Notes: generated by a model not told the origin, from the sequence alone. 64,000 bases of DNA from Photobacterium proteolyticum (GCF_001939735.1 NZ_MJIL01000101.1:62001-126000), one strand, 5' to 3'. Positions 53,992 through 62,785 are shown, counted from the stretch's first letter. A program made the numbers and translations.

Positions 53992-55113
53992 GTGAATTTT
54001 GAAATCATAACAACAACTGAGCGGTTGGAAATTGTCTGCGAGCATGCCCGCACCAAGGCGGCAGTCATGCTTGATACGGAATTTGTCCGCACGCGCACTC
54101 TGTACCCCAAGCTCGGATTGATCCAGCTGTTTGACGGGGACAGTTTGGCTTTGATTGATCCGCTGGAAATTGACGATCTAGAGCCGCTATGGGCCCTGCT
54201 TCGCGACCAGTCAGTCACCAAGGTACTGCATGCCTGCGGCGAGGATCTGGAAGTCTTTCAGCATTACGCTGGCTGCCTGCCGACACCAATGATCGATACC
54301 CAGGTGATGGCTGCGTTTCTTGGCTATGGCGTCTCTGCCGGTTTCGGAACCCTGGTTAATGACTTCCTGGGGATAGAGCTGGATAAAGGCGAAGCTCGCA
54401 CTAACTGGCTGGCTCGTCCGCTATCGGCAAAACAGCTCGATTATGCGGCGGCAGATGTATTTTATCTGTTGCCGCTGTATCAGAAGCTCTCGGCACAGGT
54501 TGAAGAGAAAGGATGGCAGGATGCATTGGTGCAGGAGTGTGCTGCGCTGATGTTAAAGCGCATTAAGCCGGTTGATCCCGAGAAAGTGTATCTGGATATC
54601 AAGAATGCCTGGCAGCTTGAACCCAAGCAGCTGGCCGTGTTGCAGAAAGTGGCCAAGTGGCGTTTGCTGGAAGCCCGCAAGCGGGACTTAGCCCTGAACT
54701 TTATTGTCAAAGAGCTGCACCTGTGGAAGTTGGCGCGCTATAACATTCGCTCCAAGGCCGTTATGGCCAAAGAGGGCTTTGATAATATGGAGATTCAGCG
54801 CCATGCCAATCGCCTGTTGAAAATGGTGCATGATGTTGATGATATGCCTCCTCAGCAGTATCCGGAAAAAATCGTTCGGCTTGTTGATCTGGCTGGCTAC
54901 AAGCAGCTGGTGAAGCGGATAAAGGATGAAGTCGCGAAAGTTGAGAAGGAAACAGGTCTTGCCCCGGAGTTTCTGGCCTCCAAGAAGCAGGTCAACCAGC
55001 TGATTTCATGGGCGTGGAAAAAGCAAAGGCCTGACGATGATCGTCCCGATATGCTAAAGAACTGGCGAAAGGAGCTGTTCGAAGCACGTGTGCTCCCTTT
55101 GTTGGACAGATAA
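53992..55113 (+). CDS. rnd: Ribonuclease D
   Basis: 3'-5' exoribonuclease that trims tRNA and other small RNA 3' ends. The DEDD-family Exo I motif is MLDTEFVRTRTLYP (residues ~23-36), Exo II HACGEDLEVFQ and Exo III YAAADVFYL; an HRDC domain follows at about 210-290. Length 373 compares with 375 in E. coli. The GTG start has AAGG upstream. Order fadD-rnd-minEDC as in E. coli. Confidence 0.96.
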   Translation: MNFEIITTTERLEIVCEHARTKAAVMLDTEFVRTRTLYPKLGLIQLFDGDSLALIDPLEIDDLEPLWALLRDQSVTKVLHACGEDLEVFQHYAGCLPTPMIDTQVMAAFLGYGVSAGFGTLVNDFLGIELDKGEARTNWLARPLSAKQLDYAAADVFYLLPLYQKLSAQVEEKGWQDALVQECAALMLKRIKPVDPEKVYLDIKNAWQLEPKQLAVLQKVAKWRLLEARKRDLALNFIVKELHLWKLARYNIRSKAVMAKEGFDNMEIQRHANRLLKMVHDVDDMPPQQYPEKIVRLVDLAGYKQLVKRIKDEVAKVEKETGLAPEFLASKKQVNQLISWAWKKQRPDDDRPDMLKNWRKELFEARVLPLLDR

Positions 55114-55140
55114 CCGTACGGATATGGCTGGCAGATAAAA

Positions 55141-55170
55141 AAAAGCCCCGGTTCAGTGACCGGGGCTTTG
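55141..55170. terminator. Two-way terminator between rnd and minE
   Basis: Perfect stem GCCCCGGT/ACCGGGGC with a 6-base loop; A-run to the left and TTTGATTTT to the right serve the convergent rnd and minCDE units. Confidence 0.9.
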
Positions 55171-55184
55171 ATTTTGAATAACCG

Positions 55185-55448
55185 TTATTTTTCTTCTTCC
55201 GGCAAGGTGACATTGAGTTCCAGAACAGAGAGATCTTCTTCTTTCTGATCTAGGTTGACACTGACTTGGTCCGGAGTGATCTCAACATATTTGCGGATCA
55301 CCTCAAGAATATCTTGTTTTAGCTGCGGCAGGTAGCTAGGCGTGCCTTGGTTGGCCGTACGCCTTTCGGCAACGATGATTTGTAGCCTTTCTTTGGCTAC
55401 GCTCGCCGTTGTTGGTTTCTTGGGGCGGAAGAACTCTAGCAAAGCCAT
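55185..55448 (-). CDS. minE: Cell division topological specificity factor
   Basis: Drives MinD oscillation and restricts MinC to the cell poles. The N-terminal membrane-targeting stretch MALLEFFRPKKPTTASVAKE and the MinD-stimulating helix region with ERLQIIVAERR are conserved; the C-terminal topological domain is complete. Length is 87. It ends the minC-minD-minE operon, 6 bases after minD. Confidence 0.97.
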   Translation of the reverse strand: MALLEFFRPKKPTTASVAKERLQIIVAERRTANQGTPSYLPQLKQDILEVIRKYVEITPDQVSVNLDQKEEDLSVLELNVTLPEEEK

Positions 55449-55454
55449 AGTGAA

Positions 55455-56267
55455 TTAGCCTCCAAACAAGCGTTTAAGGAAGCCTTTTTTCTCTTCCTCT
55501 AAGAAACGGAACGGGCGTTCTTCACCCATTAGACGGCCGACAGTATCTTCATAGGCCATGCCTGCGTCTGATTCCTTGTCGAAGATAACAGGCTCACCTT
55601 TGTTGGAGGCATTAAGTACCGCCTGACTTTCAGGGATCACGCCCAACAGTGGAATGTGTAGTATCTCTTCGACATCACCAACACTGAGCATTTCACCCAA
55701 TGTCACGCGAGCAGGGTTGTAGCGGGTCAGAAGCAAGTGTGTTTTCACTGGCTCCAGCGAGTTTTCCGCACGGCGCGACTTGGAATCGAGAATACCCAGG
55801 ATACGGTCGGAATCTCGGACCGAAGAAACTTCCGGGTTCGTAGTGACAATCGCTTCATCGGCGAAATACAGCGCCATCAGCGCACCAGTTTCAATACCTG
55901 CCGGCGAGTCACAGATAATAAAGTCGAAGCCCATCTCATCCAGATCATTGAGTACACGCTCAACGCCTTCACGGCTGAGGGCGTCCTTGTCACGTGTCTG
56001 GGAGGCCGGCAGCACGAAGAGGTTCTCGACGCGCTTGTCTTTGATCAGCGCCTGGTTGAGGTTGGCTTCACCGTTAATCACATTGACAAAGTCATATACG
56101 ACACGACGCTCGCAACCCATGATCAGGTCAAGGTTACGCAGGCCGATATCGAAATCAATAACTGCAGTTTTTTTGCCGCTTAAGGCAAGGCCCGATGCGA
56201 TAGCTGCACTGGAGGTTGTTTTACCAACGCCACCTTTCCCCGAGGTAACAACGATAATACGTGCCAT
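55455..56267 (-). CDS. minD: Septum site-determining ATPase
   Basis: Deviant Walker ATPase that recruits MinC to the membrane. N-terminal motif VTSGKGGVGKTTSSAAIA, switch I/II segments DFDIGLRNLD and CDSPAGIE, and a C-terminal amphipathic membrane helix ending EKKGFLKRLFGG are visible. Length 270 equals E. coli MinD. Located between minC and minE, 21 bases after the minC stop. Confidence 0.98.
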   Translation of the reverse strand: MARIIVVTSGKGGVGKTTSSAAIASGLALSGKKTAVIDFDIGLRNLDLIMGCERRVVYDFVNVINGEANLNQALIKDKRVENLFVLPASQTRDKDALSREGVERVLNDLDEMGFDFIICDSPAGIETGALMALYFADEAIVTTNPEVSSVRDSDRILGILDSKSRRAENSLEPVKTHLLLTRYNPARVTLGEMLSVGDVEEILHIPLLGVIPESQAVLNASNKGEPVIFDKESDAGMAYEDTVGRLMGEERPFRFLEEEKKGFLKRLFGG

Positions 56268-56288
56268 CTATAAATTCCTTATCAAACG

Positions 56289-56957
56289 TTATAAAGCCAA
56301 ATGCTCTATGTTTAAATTATTTTCAGCAAGTGAGATAACGACACCTTTACCCCAGAACTCAGCTTCAATTTTATCACTTAGCCAGTAGTTTCCGGCAATG
56401 GAAATCAGTTCAGATTGCAAATTTTGACAAAAAATACGCGCCTGTTGCTGGCCGCTGGCCCCGGCAATTGCCCGGCCGCGCATTGTACCGTAGATATGGA
56501 TACAGCCATCGGCAATAATTTCGGCACCGGCACTGACATGGTTCATGACGACCAAATCACAATTTTTGGCATAGATTTGCTGGCCTGAGCGTACTGGCGT
56601 GCGAATAATCCTGGTTGGCTCCATGGCCGTTTCGGCCGCTTTAGTTTGTCGTGCAGCATTCATGATAGCAAACCCGGCGCGCTTTGCCTGACTTTGCAAT
56701 TGAGTATCTTTACAGCCACTTATCCCTACAGGGATCATTCCTGCCTTTTGCACTTCCGATTTTAACGTACTGAAGTCGATGTTGTTGCCGGCTTGGCTAA
56801 TGTCGATGACGACAGGTGCAGCGGCGAAGAAATTGGGCGCCTGACTGACTTTTTCTTTTAAGAAGTCTGTCGCCTTTTCGATGTCCCCATCAACAAGATG
56901 CAGGGCCGAGAGCGTGAAAGAGCTCCCTTTCAGTTCTGCTGGTTTTGTCATACTCAT
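56289..56957 (-). CDS. minC: Septum formation inhibitor
   Basis: Antagonist of FtsZ assembly, carried by MinD. The N-terminal FtsZ-inhibiting domain (about residues 1-105) precedes the beta-helical MinD-binding domain, marked by GQQIYAKNCDLVVMNHVSAG and HIYGTMRGRAIAG. Length 222 compares with 231 in E. coli. It is the first gene of minCDE; an ATG two codons further on is also possible as start. Confidence 0.96.
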   Translation of the reverse strand: MSMTKPAELKGSSFTLSALHLVDGDIEKATDFLKEKVSQAPNFFAAAPVVIDISQAGNNIDFSTLKSEVQKAGMIPVGISGCKDTQLQSQAKRAGFAIMNAARQTKAAETAMEPTRIIRTPVRSGQQIYAKNCDLVVMNHVSAGAEIIADGCIHIYGTMRGRAIAGASGQQQARIFCQNLQSELISIAGNYWLSDKIEAEFWGKGVVISLAENNLNIEHLAL

Positions 56958-57174
56958 TTAATGACTGTCGCTTAATTAGCCGTTAAGGCTCGTTATCACA
57001 TAGATACTTGCATGTTATATTCCCAAGGGTATATCAGCAAGCTATCCTTGCTTTAGCGTTGGAAATTCAGACAAGCGTCCCATCTGTGCCGTCTTAGACT
57101 GGCTATTCGAGGGAATGATTTCGCAAAATCGCGGTCTGAATGAGATGAAAGCTTTAACTAACAGGCTATTTTTA

Positions 57175-57462
57175 ATGTTTTGTGCAATCTACAAAAGCCC
57201 TAAGAAAGAAAACACATATCTATATATCAATACTAAAGATGACTTCTCCGATGTTCCTGAGAGTCTGATGGCAACCTTTGGTACCCCGCAGTTTGTGATG
57301 GTACTTAAGCTTGATAATGGACGTAAATTAGCACTGGCTGATGTGGAGAAGGTAAAAGAAGCTCTGGCGACAGTTGGTTATTACCTTCAGGTTCCACCGC
57401 CAGTTACGAATTTGCTTGAGAAATATAAGGCCGACAAAGTCGGAAAAGATGCAAAAGGGTAA
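57175..57462 (+). CDS. ycgL: YcgL domain protein
   Basis: A 95-residue protein with the YcgL fold, starting MFCAIYKSPKKENTYLYI and ending with GYYLQVPPP. Start at the ATG at 57175 agrees with the Vibrio family; upstream in-frame ATGs at 57115 and 57145 would add non-conserved residues. Family members have been linked to RNase activity and cell-surface or division phenotypes, not settled. The transglycosylase gene follows by 2 bases. Confidence 0.9.
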   Translation: MFCAIYKSPKKENTYLYINTKDDFSDVPESLMATFGTPQFVMVLKLDNGRKLALADVEKVKEALATVGYYLQVPPPVTNLLEKYKADKVGKDAKG

Positions 57463-57464
57463 CT

Positions 57465-58436
57465 ATGCGTAAGAGATTGATGTCGGCCCTGGTGGCCTTA
57501 GGTTTAGGGATCTCGTCATCGGCCTTCGCGGCTGATGCAGGGTTTGACGAATATGTACTCGGGCTGAAAGCCGAAGCCCGGGAAAATGGAATTTCAGAGT
57601 CGATAATCAACTCTGCTTTTGACGGTATTACATTTACCGAGCGTGCCGTTAAGGCTGATAAAAACCAGCCTGAAAAAAAGTTGACCTTAGATGAATATAT
57701 CCCCCGGGCAGTCCCTAAATGGAAAGTTAAGCAAGCAAACCAGTTATATCGGAAGCACAAAACGGCATTGGATAAAATTGGTCAGCAGTTGGGCGTACAG
57801 CCAAGGTTTATTGTTGCCTTGTGGGGCGTAGAAAGTAATTTCGGTCGTCTGATGGGAAATTACAATGTGATTGAAGCGCTCTCTACATTAGCTTATGAAG
57901 GGCGTCGAGAAGCTTTTTTCCGTAGCCAGGTGATGGCGGCGTTAGAAATTTTGGATGCCGGACATATCACCCCAGCTAAGATGAAAGGTTCCTGGGCGGG
58001 AGCAATGGGGCAGCCTCAGTTTATGCCGACGTCATTTTTGGCCTATGCAGTCGATGGAAATAATGATGGTCGCATTGATATTTGGAACACGGAAGCAGAT
58101 GTATTTGCCTCGGCAGCCAATTATCTGAGCAAGTCAGGCTGGGATGATAAATATACCTGGGGACGGCAAGTGAAAATACCGAATGGTATAGATGAGTCAC
58201 TTCTGGGTATTGAAAAGGATAAAGGCCGCCCTCTGGCAGAATGGCAACAGCTAGGTGTCAGAAGATTAAATGGGCAGCCTTTACCCAAGGCTGATATTAA
58301 AGCTTGGCTTATTCAACCCGATGATAATCATGGCAGGGCATACTTGGTATACGGAAATTACCAGACATTGCTAAAGTGGAATCGGTCGCATTATTTTGCG
58401 CTCGCTGTCAGCCACCTGGCTGATCAAATTCGATAA
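57465..58436 (+). CDS. Lytic murein transglycosylase (MltB family)
   Basis: Cleaves peptidoglycan glycan strands to form 1,6-anhydro ends. A classical signal peptide (MRKRLMSALVALGLGISS, cleavage after AFA) without a lipobox indicates a soluble periplasmic form. The SLT_2 domain fills the protein, with catalytic Glu in ALWGVESNFGRLMGNYNV (about residue 125) and the GAMGQPQFMPTSF motif. Length is 323 with no C-terminal peptidoglycan-binding domain. Probably co-transcribed with ycgL. Confidence 0.94.
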   Translation: MRKRLMSALVALGLGISSSAFAADAGFDEYVLGLKAEARENGISESIINSAFDGITFTERAVKADKNQPEKKLTLDEYIPRAVPKWKVKQANQLYRKHKTALDKIGQQLGVQPRFIVALWGVESNFGRLMGNYNVIEALSTLAYEGRREAFFRSQVMAALEILDAGHITPAKMKGSWAGAMGQPQFMPTSFLAYAVDGNNDGRIDIWNTEADVFASAANYLSKSGWDDKYTWGRQVKIPNGIDESLLGIEKDKGRPLAEWQQLGVRRLNGQPLPKADIKAWLIQPDDNHGRAYLVYGNYQTLLKWNRSHYFALAVSHLADQIR

Positions 58437-58445
58437 GGTCGAAAA

Positions 58446-58478
58446 GAAAGCCAGACATTATGTCTGGCTTTCTTTTCT
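58446..58478 (+). terminator. Intrinsic terminator of ycgL-transglycosylase
   Basis: Perfect 12-bp stem GAAAGCCAGACA/TGTCTGGCTTTC with a TTA loop and a TTTTC tail. Confidence 0.88.
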
Positions 58479-58595
58479 CTGATAAAACACGCTGAGTACT
58501 ATCGCCAGAGTTATTTGTTCTCTGAATGGTATATACCTTCGAAGAGGCGAGATCCCCCTTTTAGCCTGACAGGTATGTCTGCCAAGGCCAGATAC

Positions 58596-58624
58596 AAAAA
58601 AGCCTGGAATTATTCCAGGCTTTT
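58596..58624 (-). terminator. Intrinsic terminator of the hns-like gene
   Basis: Stem GCCTGGAA/TTCCAGGC with a TTA loop; an A-run on the plus-strand left becomes a T-run on the minus strand. About 20 bases beyond the stop. Confidence 0.85.
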
Positions 58625-58644
58625 GTTCAGCTTATATTCAGCGA

Positions 58645-59043
58645 TTATTTGATTTCGAAATCTTCTAGAGATTTGCCTTCATCAAGTGCTTTCTTCAGTG
58701 CACTTGGTGTACGGCCTTGACCTGTCCAAGTCTTTTCTTCGCCGTTTTCATCAAGGAATTTATATTTAGCAGGACGAGCAGCACGTTTTGCTTTAGGAGC
58801 TTTGCTTAGTGTTGCTAGTAATTCTTCTGGGTCGATGCCGTCAGCTAGAAGCATTTCACGGTATTGAGCCAGTTTCTCGTTACGCTCATTTTCTTTTGCA
58901 CGTTCTTCAGCTTCAGCTTCTTCACGTTCAGTAACGACTGTTTGTAGTTTCTCAAGAGCTTCTTGAAGTTGTTCTAGAGTATATTCACGTGAAAGAGCGC
59001 GAAGGCTACGTAGGTTTAACAGCGCTTTCATTGCATCAGACAT
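58645..59043 (-). CDS. hns: H-NS family nucleoid protein (VicH-like)
   Basis: Nucleoid-associated silencer of AT-rich DNA. The N-terminal oligomerisation region (about residues 1-65) is strongly coiled-coil and rich in Glu/Lys/Arg; a linker follows, and the C-terminal DNA-binding domain has the core TWTGQGRTPSALKKAL. Length 132 matches H-NS/VicH. A promoter at 59080-59109 and AGGAA ribosome site precede it. Its AT-rich upstream DNA would allow autoregulation. An H-NS paralogue such as StpA cannot be excluded. Confidence 0.94.
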   Translation of the reverse strand: MSDAMKALLNLRSLRALSREYTLEQLQEALEKLQTVVTEREEAEAEERAKENERNEKLAQYREMLLADGIDPEELLATLSKAPKAKRAARPAKYKFLDENGEEKTWTGQGRTPSALKKALDEGKSLEDFEIK

Positions 59044-59079
59044 TTTTAATTTCCTGTTGGCCTAAAACTATTTTAAATA

Positions 59080-59109
59080 ATAATAGCAGTCACAAATCAA
59101 TAATTGCAA
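59080..59109 (-). promoter_or_regulatory. Probable promoter of the hns-like gene
   Basis: Read on the minus strand: TTGCAA (59109-59104) and TATTAT (59085-59080) with an 18-base spacer, giving a start about 30 bases upstream of the ATG. Confidence 0.55.
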
Positions 59110-59374
59110 TAATAATACTTTTAATACCCTGATGCCAAATAAAATATCCACTCTATATTTGAATTTTTTCTAATTGAGTTCAAATAATCTCATTTGTAAT
59201 AACATCTAATCCATGCTGTTAGTGCAATTAATCAAGAGAAGAGTGGTATTGAGCAGAATAATGAAGTGCGTGCTATTTCATATTATGGCAATATAGAGGC
59301 TCGATAGTTGGTTGTTTTTTCAGCATGCAGGCAAGATTATTCACTATTCGTGTTAATTTTTTCACTTGAAGTTG
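59110..59374. other. AT-rich intergenic DNA between the hns and lysine-transporter promoters
   Basis: About 265 bases of AT-rich, non-coding DNA. No gene, repeat or hairpin with support was seen. Its composition is what H-NS binds. Confidence 0.5.
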
Positions 59375-59402
59375 TTGCAAATGAATCGCTATCCCGTAGA
59401 AT
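59375..59402 (+). promoter_or_regulatory. Probable promoter of the lysine-riboswitch transcript
   Basis: TTGCAA (59375-59380) and TAGAAT (59397-59402) with a 16-base spacer. The predicted start, near 59410, lies just upstream of the riboswitch 5' stem. Confidence 0.55.
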
Positions 59403-59421
59403 TAGCCATTCCTTGACTAAG

Positions 59422-59560
59422 GGTAGAGGCGCATTGTCTATAAGTAGCAGGTTGGAGGGTGATTCCAATGATGATCTGCAAAAGGAGCCAATGCCGAAGT
59501 AAGTAAGGATTATCACTCCTTCTTGCTGGGGTTGTCACCGAATAGGGGCAACACTGCCAT
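59422..59560 (+). promoter_or_regulatory. Lysine riboswitch (L box)
   Basis: The conserved L-box landmarks appear in order: GGTAGAGGCGC at the 5' side, TATAAGTAGCAGG, GGAGGGTGATTCC, AAAAGGAGCCAATGCCGAAG, then TTGCTGGGGTTGTCACCGAA and the closing GGGGCAACACTGCC. This is the five-way-junction lysine aptamer. It stands before an NhaC-type carrier gene, a known arrangement in vibrios. The expression platform is probably the hairpin at 59662-59694. Confidence 0.9.
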
Positions 59561-59661
59561 AGTATATAATTACATTAACTATGGAGCGCTACTGTGGGGT
59601 CGGAAAAGGTAACATCCTCTTCTTATGCTCTTTTCTCGCGACATTGTCGTGTTCAGCAGTA

Positions 59662-59694
59662 GATCTCCAACCAAGATCGGTTGTTATAGAGATC
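59662..59694 (+). promoter_or_regulatory. Shine-Dalgarno-sequestering hairpin of the lysine riboswitch
   Basis: GATCTC (59662-59667) pairs with GAGATC (59689-59694), which holds the ribosome-binding purines directly before the ATG. Inside it CAACC/GGTTG pairs across AAGATC. This suggests translational rather than terminator-based control; no U-run follows. Confidence 0.6.
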
Positions 59695-61296
59695 ATGAAC
59701 ATTGTAGATTTTTCCCATTCTTCTATTTCGCTTCTACCGCCACTGGTGGCGTTAGGCCTAGCGATTTTAACTCGCCGCGTTTTGATTTCATTAGGCGTTG
59801 GTGTCCTTCTCGGCTCATTGTTATTGACTGACTTTTCCTTCGGTGAAACGGCAGGATATGTCGGCAGCACAGTGAAGGGACTTTTCATTGATGACGGAGC
59901 AATTAATAGCTGGAATATGAGTATTGTCGCCTTCCTTATTTTACTGGGGATGACGACGGCGTTATTGACTCTTTCGGGCGGTACCCGTGCATTTGCCGAG
60001 TGGGCGCAGACCAAAATTAAAAGTAAGCGTGGCGCTAAGCTGCTGGCAGCTTTCCTGGGTGTATTCATTTTTGTCGATGACTATTTTAATAGCTTGGCAG
60101 TCGGCTCGATTTCTCGCCCGGTAACTGACCGCTTTTATGTGTCTCGTGCAAAACTGGCCTATATCCTTGACTCAACGGCTGCTCCGATGTGTGTGCTGAT
60201 GCCTGCATCCAGCTGGGGGGCTTATATTATTACCCTGATTGGCGGTATTCTGGTTTCACATGGCATTACTGAGTATTCAGCATTAAGTGCATTTATTCAG
60301 CTTGCCCCAATGAACTTCTATGCGGTCTTTGCACTATTAATGGTATTTGTTGTTGCCTGGTTCCAGCTGGATATCGGTGCAATGAAAAAGCATGAACTTC
60401 AGGCGAGCCATGGCCATGGTTTTGACGAAGGCGATGACGACAGCCAGGCAAAAGATTTGAATGACGAGCTGGAAATTGAAGAAAGCGACAAGGGACGTGT
60501 ATCCGATTTGATCATGCCAATCGTTGCCCTGATCTTCGCGACCTTCTTCTTTATGATTTTCACTGGTTACCAGGCGCTGGCTGCCGACGGTCTTGCCTTT
60601 AATATTCTGGGCGCGTTTGAAAATACCGATGTTGGTATGTCGCTGGTATACGGCGGTATTGTCGGTCTGCTGGCTGCGCTAGTACCAGTATTGCGTCAGC
60701 GTCTGCCAATGGCTGATGTTGCCAGTACGATGTGGATTGGTGCGAAGTCAATGTTTGGTGCCATCCTGATCTTGTTGTTTGCCTGGAGTATCGGTAGCGT
60801 GATCAGCGATATGGCAACGGGTAAATACCTTTCGACCTTGGTGCAGGGCAATATCAACCCGATGCTACTTCCGGCAATCCTGTTCCTGCTGGCAGGCCTG
60901 ATGGCGTTCTCGACCGGTACCTCTTGGGGGACATTCGGTATTATGCTGCCAATCGCCGGTGACCTGGCGGGAGCGACTGAGATTGCTCTGATGTTGCCGA
61001 TGCTGGGCGCAGTACTGGCTGGTTCGGTGTTTGGCGACCACTGTTCGCCAATCTCGGATACGACAATTCTGTCTTCGACCGGTGCACGCTGTCATCATAT
61101 TGACCACGTTGCAACGCAGCTGCCATATGCTGTAGCCGTGGCGGTGGTATCGACAGTCGGCTTCCTGGTGCTGGGTTTGACCAGCTCGATGGCTGTGGCA
61201 TTCATGGCGGCAACAATTACCTTTGTCCTGGTTTGTCTGCTGCTGATGTGGTTGTCCCGTCGCCCTTCAGCGCTGGCCGCTAATATGAAAAGCTAA
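59695..61296 (+). CDS. NhaC-family transporter under lysine riboswitch control (probable lysine transporter)
   Basis: A 533-residue inner-membrane protein with about ten to twelve hydrophobic segments, and Na+/H+ antiporter NhaC-superfamily motifs FIFVDDYFNSLAVGSI and STGTSWGTFGIMLP, and FGDHCSPISDTTILSSTGA. A charged cytoplasmic loop (about residues 240-275, rich in Asp/Glu/His) splits the two halves. The start is at the ATG at 59695 (MNIVDFSHS), not the longer frame from 59581, which lies in the riboswitch leader. Relatives with L-box leaders are called LysW, putative lysine carriers. Lysine transport is an inference from the riboswitch. Confidence 0.88.
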   Translation: MNIVDFSHSSISLLPPLVALGLAILTRRVLISLGVGVLLGSLLLTDFSFGETAGYVGSTVKGLFIDDGAINSWNMSIVAFLILLGMTTALLTLSGGTRAFAEWAQTKIKSKRGAKLLAAFLGVFIFVDDYFNSLAVGSISRPVTDRFYVSRAKLAYILDSTAAPMCVLMPASSWGAYIITLIGGILVSHGITEYSALSAFIQLAPMNFYAVFALLMVFVVAWFQLDIGAMKKHELQASHGHGFDEGDDDSQAKDLNDELEIEESDKGRVSDLIMPIVALIFATFFFMIFTGYQALAADGLAFNILGAFENTDVGMSLVYGGIVGLLAALVPVLRQRLPMADVASTMWIGAKSMFGAILILLFAWSIGSVISDMATGKYLSTLVQGNINPMLLPAILFLLAGLMAFSTGTSWGTFGIMLPIAGDLAGATEIALMLPMLGAVLAGSVFGDHCSPISDTTILSSTGARCHHIDHVATQLPYAVAVAVVSTVGFLVLGLTSSMAVAFMAATITFVLVCLLLMWLSRRPSALAANMKS

Positions 61297-61322
61297 TAGA
61301 TCCCAGCCTTTGTTTTGATGAA

Positions 61323-61352
61323 AAGCCTGCAATGTGATTGCAGGCTTTTTTC
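61323..61352 (+). terminator. Intrinsic terminator of the lysine transporter gene
   Basis: Perfect 10-bp stem AAGCCTGCAA/TTGCAGGCTT with a 5-base loop and a following T-run. Confidence 0.9.
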
Positions 61353-61461
61353 TTATCTTCCGCTTAGTAATTGTTACCTTTTCATTGATTCTGACGCTTT
61401 TAATTCGGTGCTATTTTCTGTAGCATTTCGGCAGTTTTTTTGCGCTTGGACGGGGAGCCTT

Positions 61462-62040
61462 ATGGCCCAGATGTATTTCTATTACTCGGCAATGAATGCG
61501 GGTAAGTCGACGACGTTATTGCAGTCATCTTTTAACTATCGTGAGCGTGGAATGACTCCGGTAATTTTTACCGCTGCTATCGATGACCGCTACGGCAAAG
61601 GCAAGGTGAGCTCGCGTATCGGGCTACAGGAAGATGCCGAACTGTTTAACTCGAAGGATGATTTGTACTGTAAGCTTCAGGATATTCATGCAACAAATAA
61701 AATCGACTGTGTATTAATTGATGAGTGCCAGTTCCTCACCAAAGAGCAGGTATATCAGTTGACCGAGGTGGTGGATAAAATGCATATTCCTGTCTTGTGT
61801 TACGGCCTTCGCAGTGATTTCCGTGGTGAATTGTTCGAGGGAAGCAAATACTTGCTGTCATGGGCTGACAAGCTGGTCGAGCTGAAAACAATTTGCCATT
61901 GTGGCCGAAAAGCCAATATGGTGATCCGACAGGATGAAACCGGCCGTGCGATTGCCGATGGTGATCAGGTCGAAATTGGCGGTAATGATCGATATGTGTC
62001 TGTTTGCCGCAAGCATTATAAAGAAGCGCTTGGCCGCTAA
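61462..62040 (+). CDS. tdk: Thymidine kinase
   Basis: Type II (tetrameric) thymidine kinase of pyrimidine salvage. The P-loop SAMNAGKSTTLLQ (residues ~9-21), the DECQFL motif with the catalytic region, and a zinc lasso with CHCGRKANMV plus a distal Cys/His (VCRKH) are present. Start at the ATG at 61462 (MAQMYFYYS) after GGGGAG, giving 192 residues as in vibrios; the longer upstream frame begins in the preceding terminator and is rejected. Confidence 0.97.
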   Translation: MAQMYFYYSAMNAGKSTTLLQSSFNYRERGMTPVIFTAAIDDRYGKGKVSSRIGLQEDAELFNSKDDLYCKLQDIHATNKIDCVLIDECQFLTKEQVYQLTEVVDKMHIPVLCYGLRSDFRGELFEGSKYLLSWADKLVELKTICHCGRKANMVIRQDETGRAIADGDQVEIGGNDRYVSVCRKHYKEALGR

Positions 62041-62070
62041 TTTCCGGTAGAAACTGGCGGTAGATTCGAA

Positions 62071-62103
62071 AAAGCCTGAGTCATGGACTCAGGCTTTGTT
62101 ATT
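62071..62103 (+). terminator. Intrinsic terminator of tdk
   Basis: Stem GCCTGAGTC/GACTCAGGC with an ATG loop, A-run before and TTTGTTATTT after. Confidence 0.88.
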
Positions 62104-62158
62104 TCTACGCCGCTAACGGAACCCGTTCGGCAGGGCTCCGGTTATCTATAGCTCCGGC

Positions 62159-62785
62159 TTATTTATGGCGCTCTTGCAGCTTGGCTGTGACATCAGATAA
62201 GGAGAGTCCTTGGTCCTGAAGCAAGACGATCAGGTGATAGATCAGATCGGCCGACTCGCAGACTAGCTCCTTCTTGTCACCCGACGTTGCCGCAAGCGCG
62301 ACTTCAACGCCTTCTTCGCCCACTTTTTGCGAAATACGCTTGGTACCACGGGCGTAGAGGCTGGCGGTGTAGGAGGAGTCAGGATCGGCATCTTTACGAG
62401 CAGCCAGAACTTGTTCAAGTTGATGAAGGAACACCAGGGCAGGTTGCTCGTCCTGTCCTTCGATGGCGTTATCGCTGTCAAAACAGGTGGTGGTACCCAG
62501 GTGGCAGGTCGGGCCGACAGGATTTACCTTTACCAGCAGGGTATCCTGATCACAGTCTAGCTTGATGCTTTTTAGCTCCAGCACGTTGCCTGAGGTTTCT
62601 CCCTTGGTCCACAGGCGGCTCTTGGTACGTGACCAGAAGGTAACCTGCTTGGTTTCCAGAGTTTTATTCAGAGCCTCGTCATTCATATAACCCAGCATCA
62701 GCACCTGGCCGCTGGTATTGTCCTGAACAATGGCGGGGACCAATCCGTCTACTTTTTCCCAGTTAATACTTGTTGTTAGGCTCAT
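62159..62785 (-). CDS. hisI: Phosphoribosyl-AMP cyclohydrolase / phosphoribosyl-ATP pyrophosphatase
   Basis: Bifunctional enzyme (HisIE) for steps two and three of histidine synthesis. The N-terminal cyclohydrolase domain (about residues 1-115) has FWSRTKSRLWTKGETSGN and the Zn-ligand segments DCDQDTLLV and HLGTTTCFD; the C-terminal pyrophosphatase domain (~115-208) has the SYTASLYARGTKRISQKVGE and EGVEVALAA segments. Length is 208. Its ATG overlaps the hisF stop by 4 bases, and it ends the his operon. Confidence 0.97.
   Translation of the reverse strand: MSLTTSINWEKVDGLVPAIVQDNTSGQVLMLGYMNDEALNKTLETKQVTFWSRTKSRLWTKGETSGNVLELKSIKLDCDQDTLLVKVNPVGPTCHLGTTTCFDSDNAIEGQDEQPALVFLHQLEQVLAARKDADPDSSYTASLYARGTKRISQKVGEEGVEVALAATSGDKKELVCESADLIYHLIVLLQDQGLSLSDVTAKLQERHK

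Noticed and set aside
55780..56388. 202-codon plus-strand frame across minD and minC
   Set aside because: Antisense to two certain genes, Ser/Arg/Thr-rich shadow composition.
59308..59502. 64-codon frame upstream of the lysine transporter
   Set aside because: It runs into the lysine riboswitch aptamer; the conservation there is RNA, not protein.
61315..61461. N-terminal extension of tdk
   Set aside because: It begins inside the terminator of the preceding gene and lacks homology; the ATG at 61462 has a strong ribosome site.
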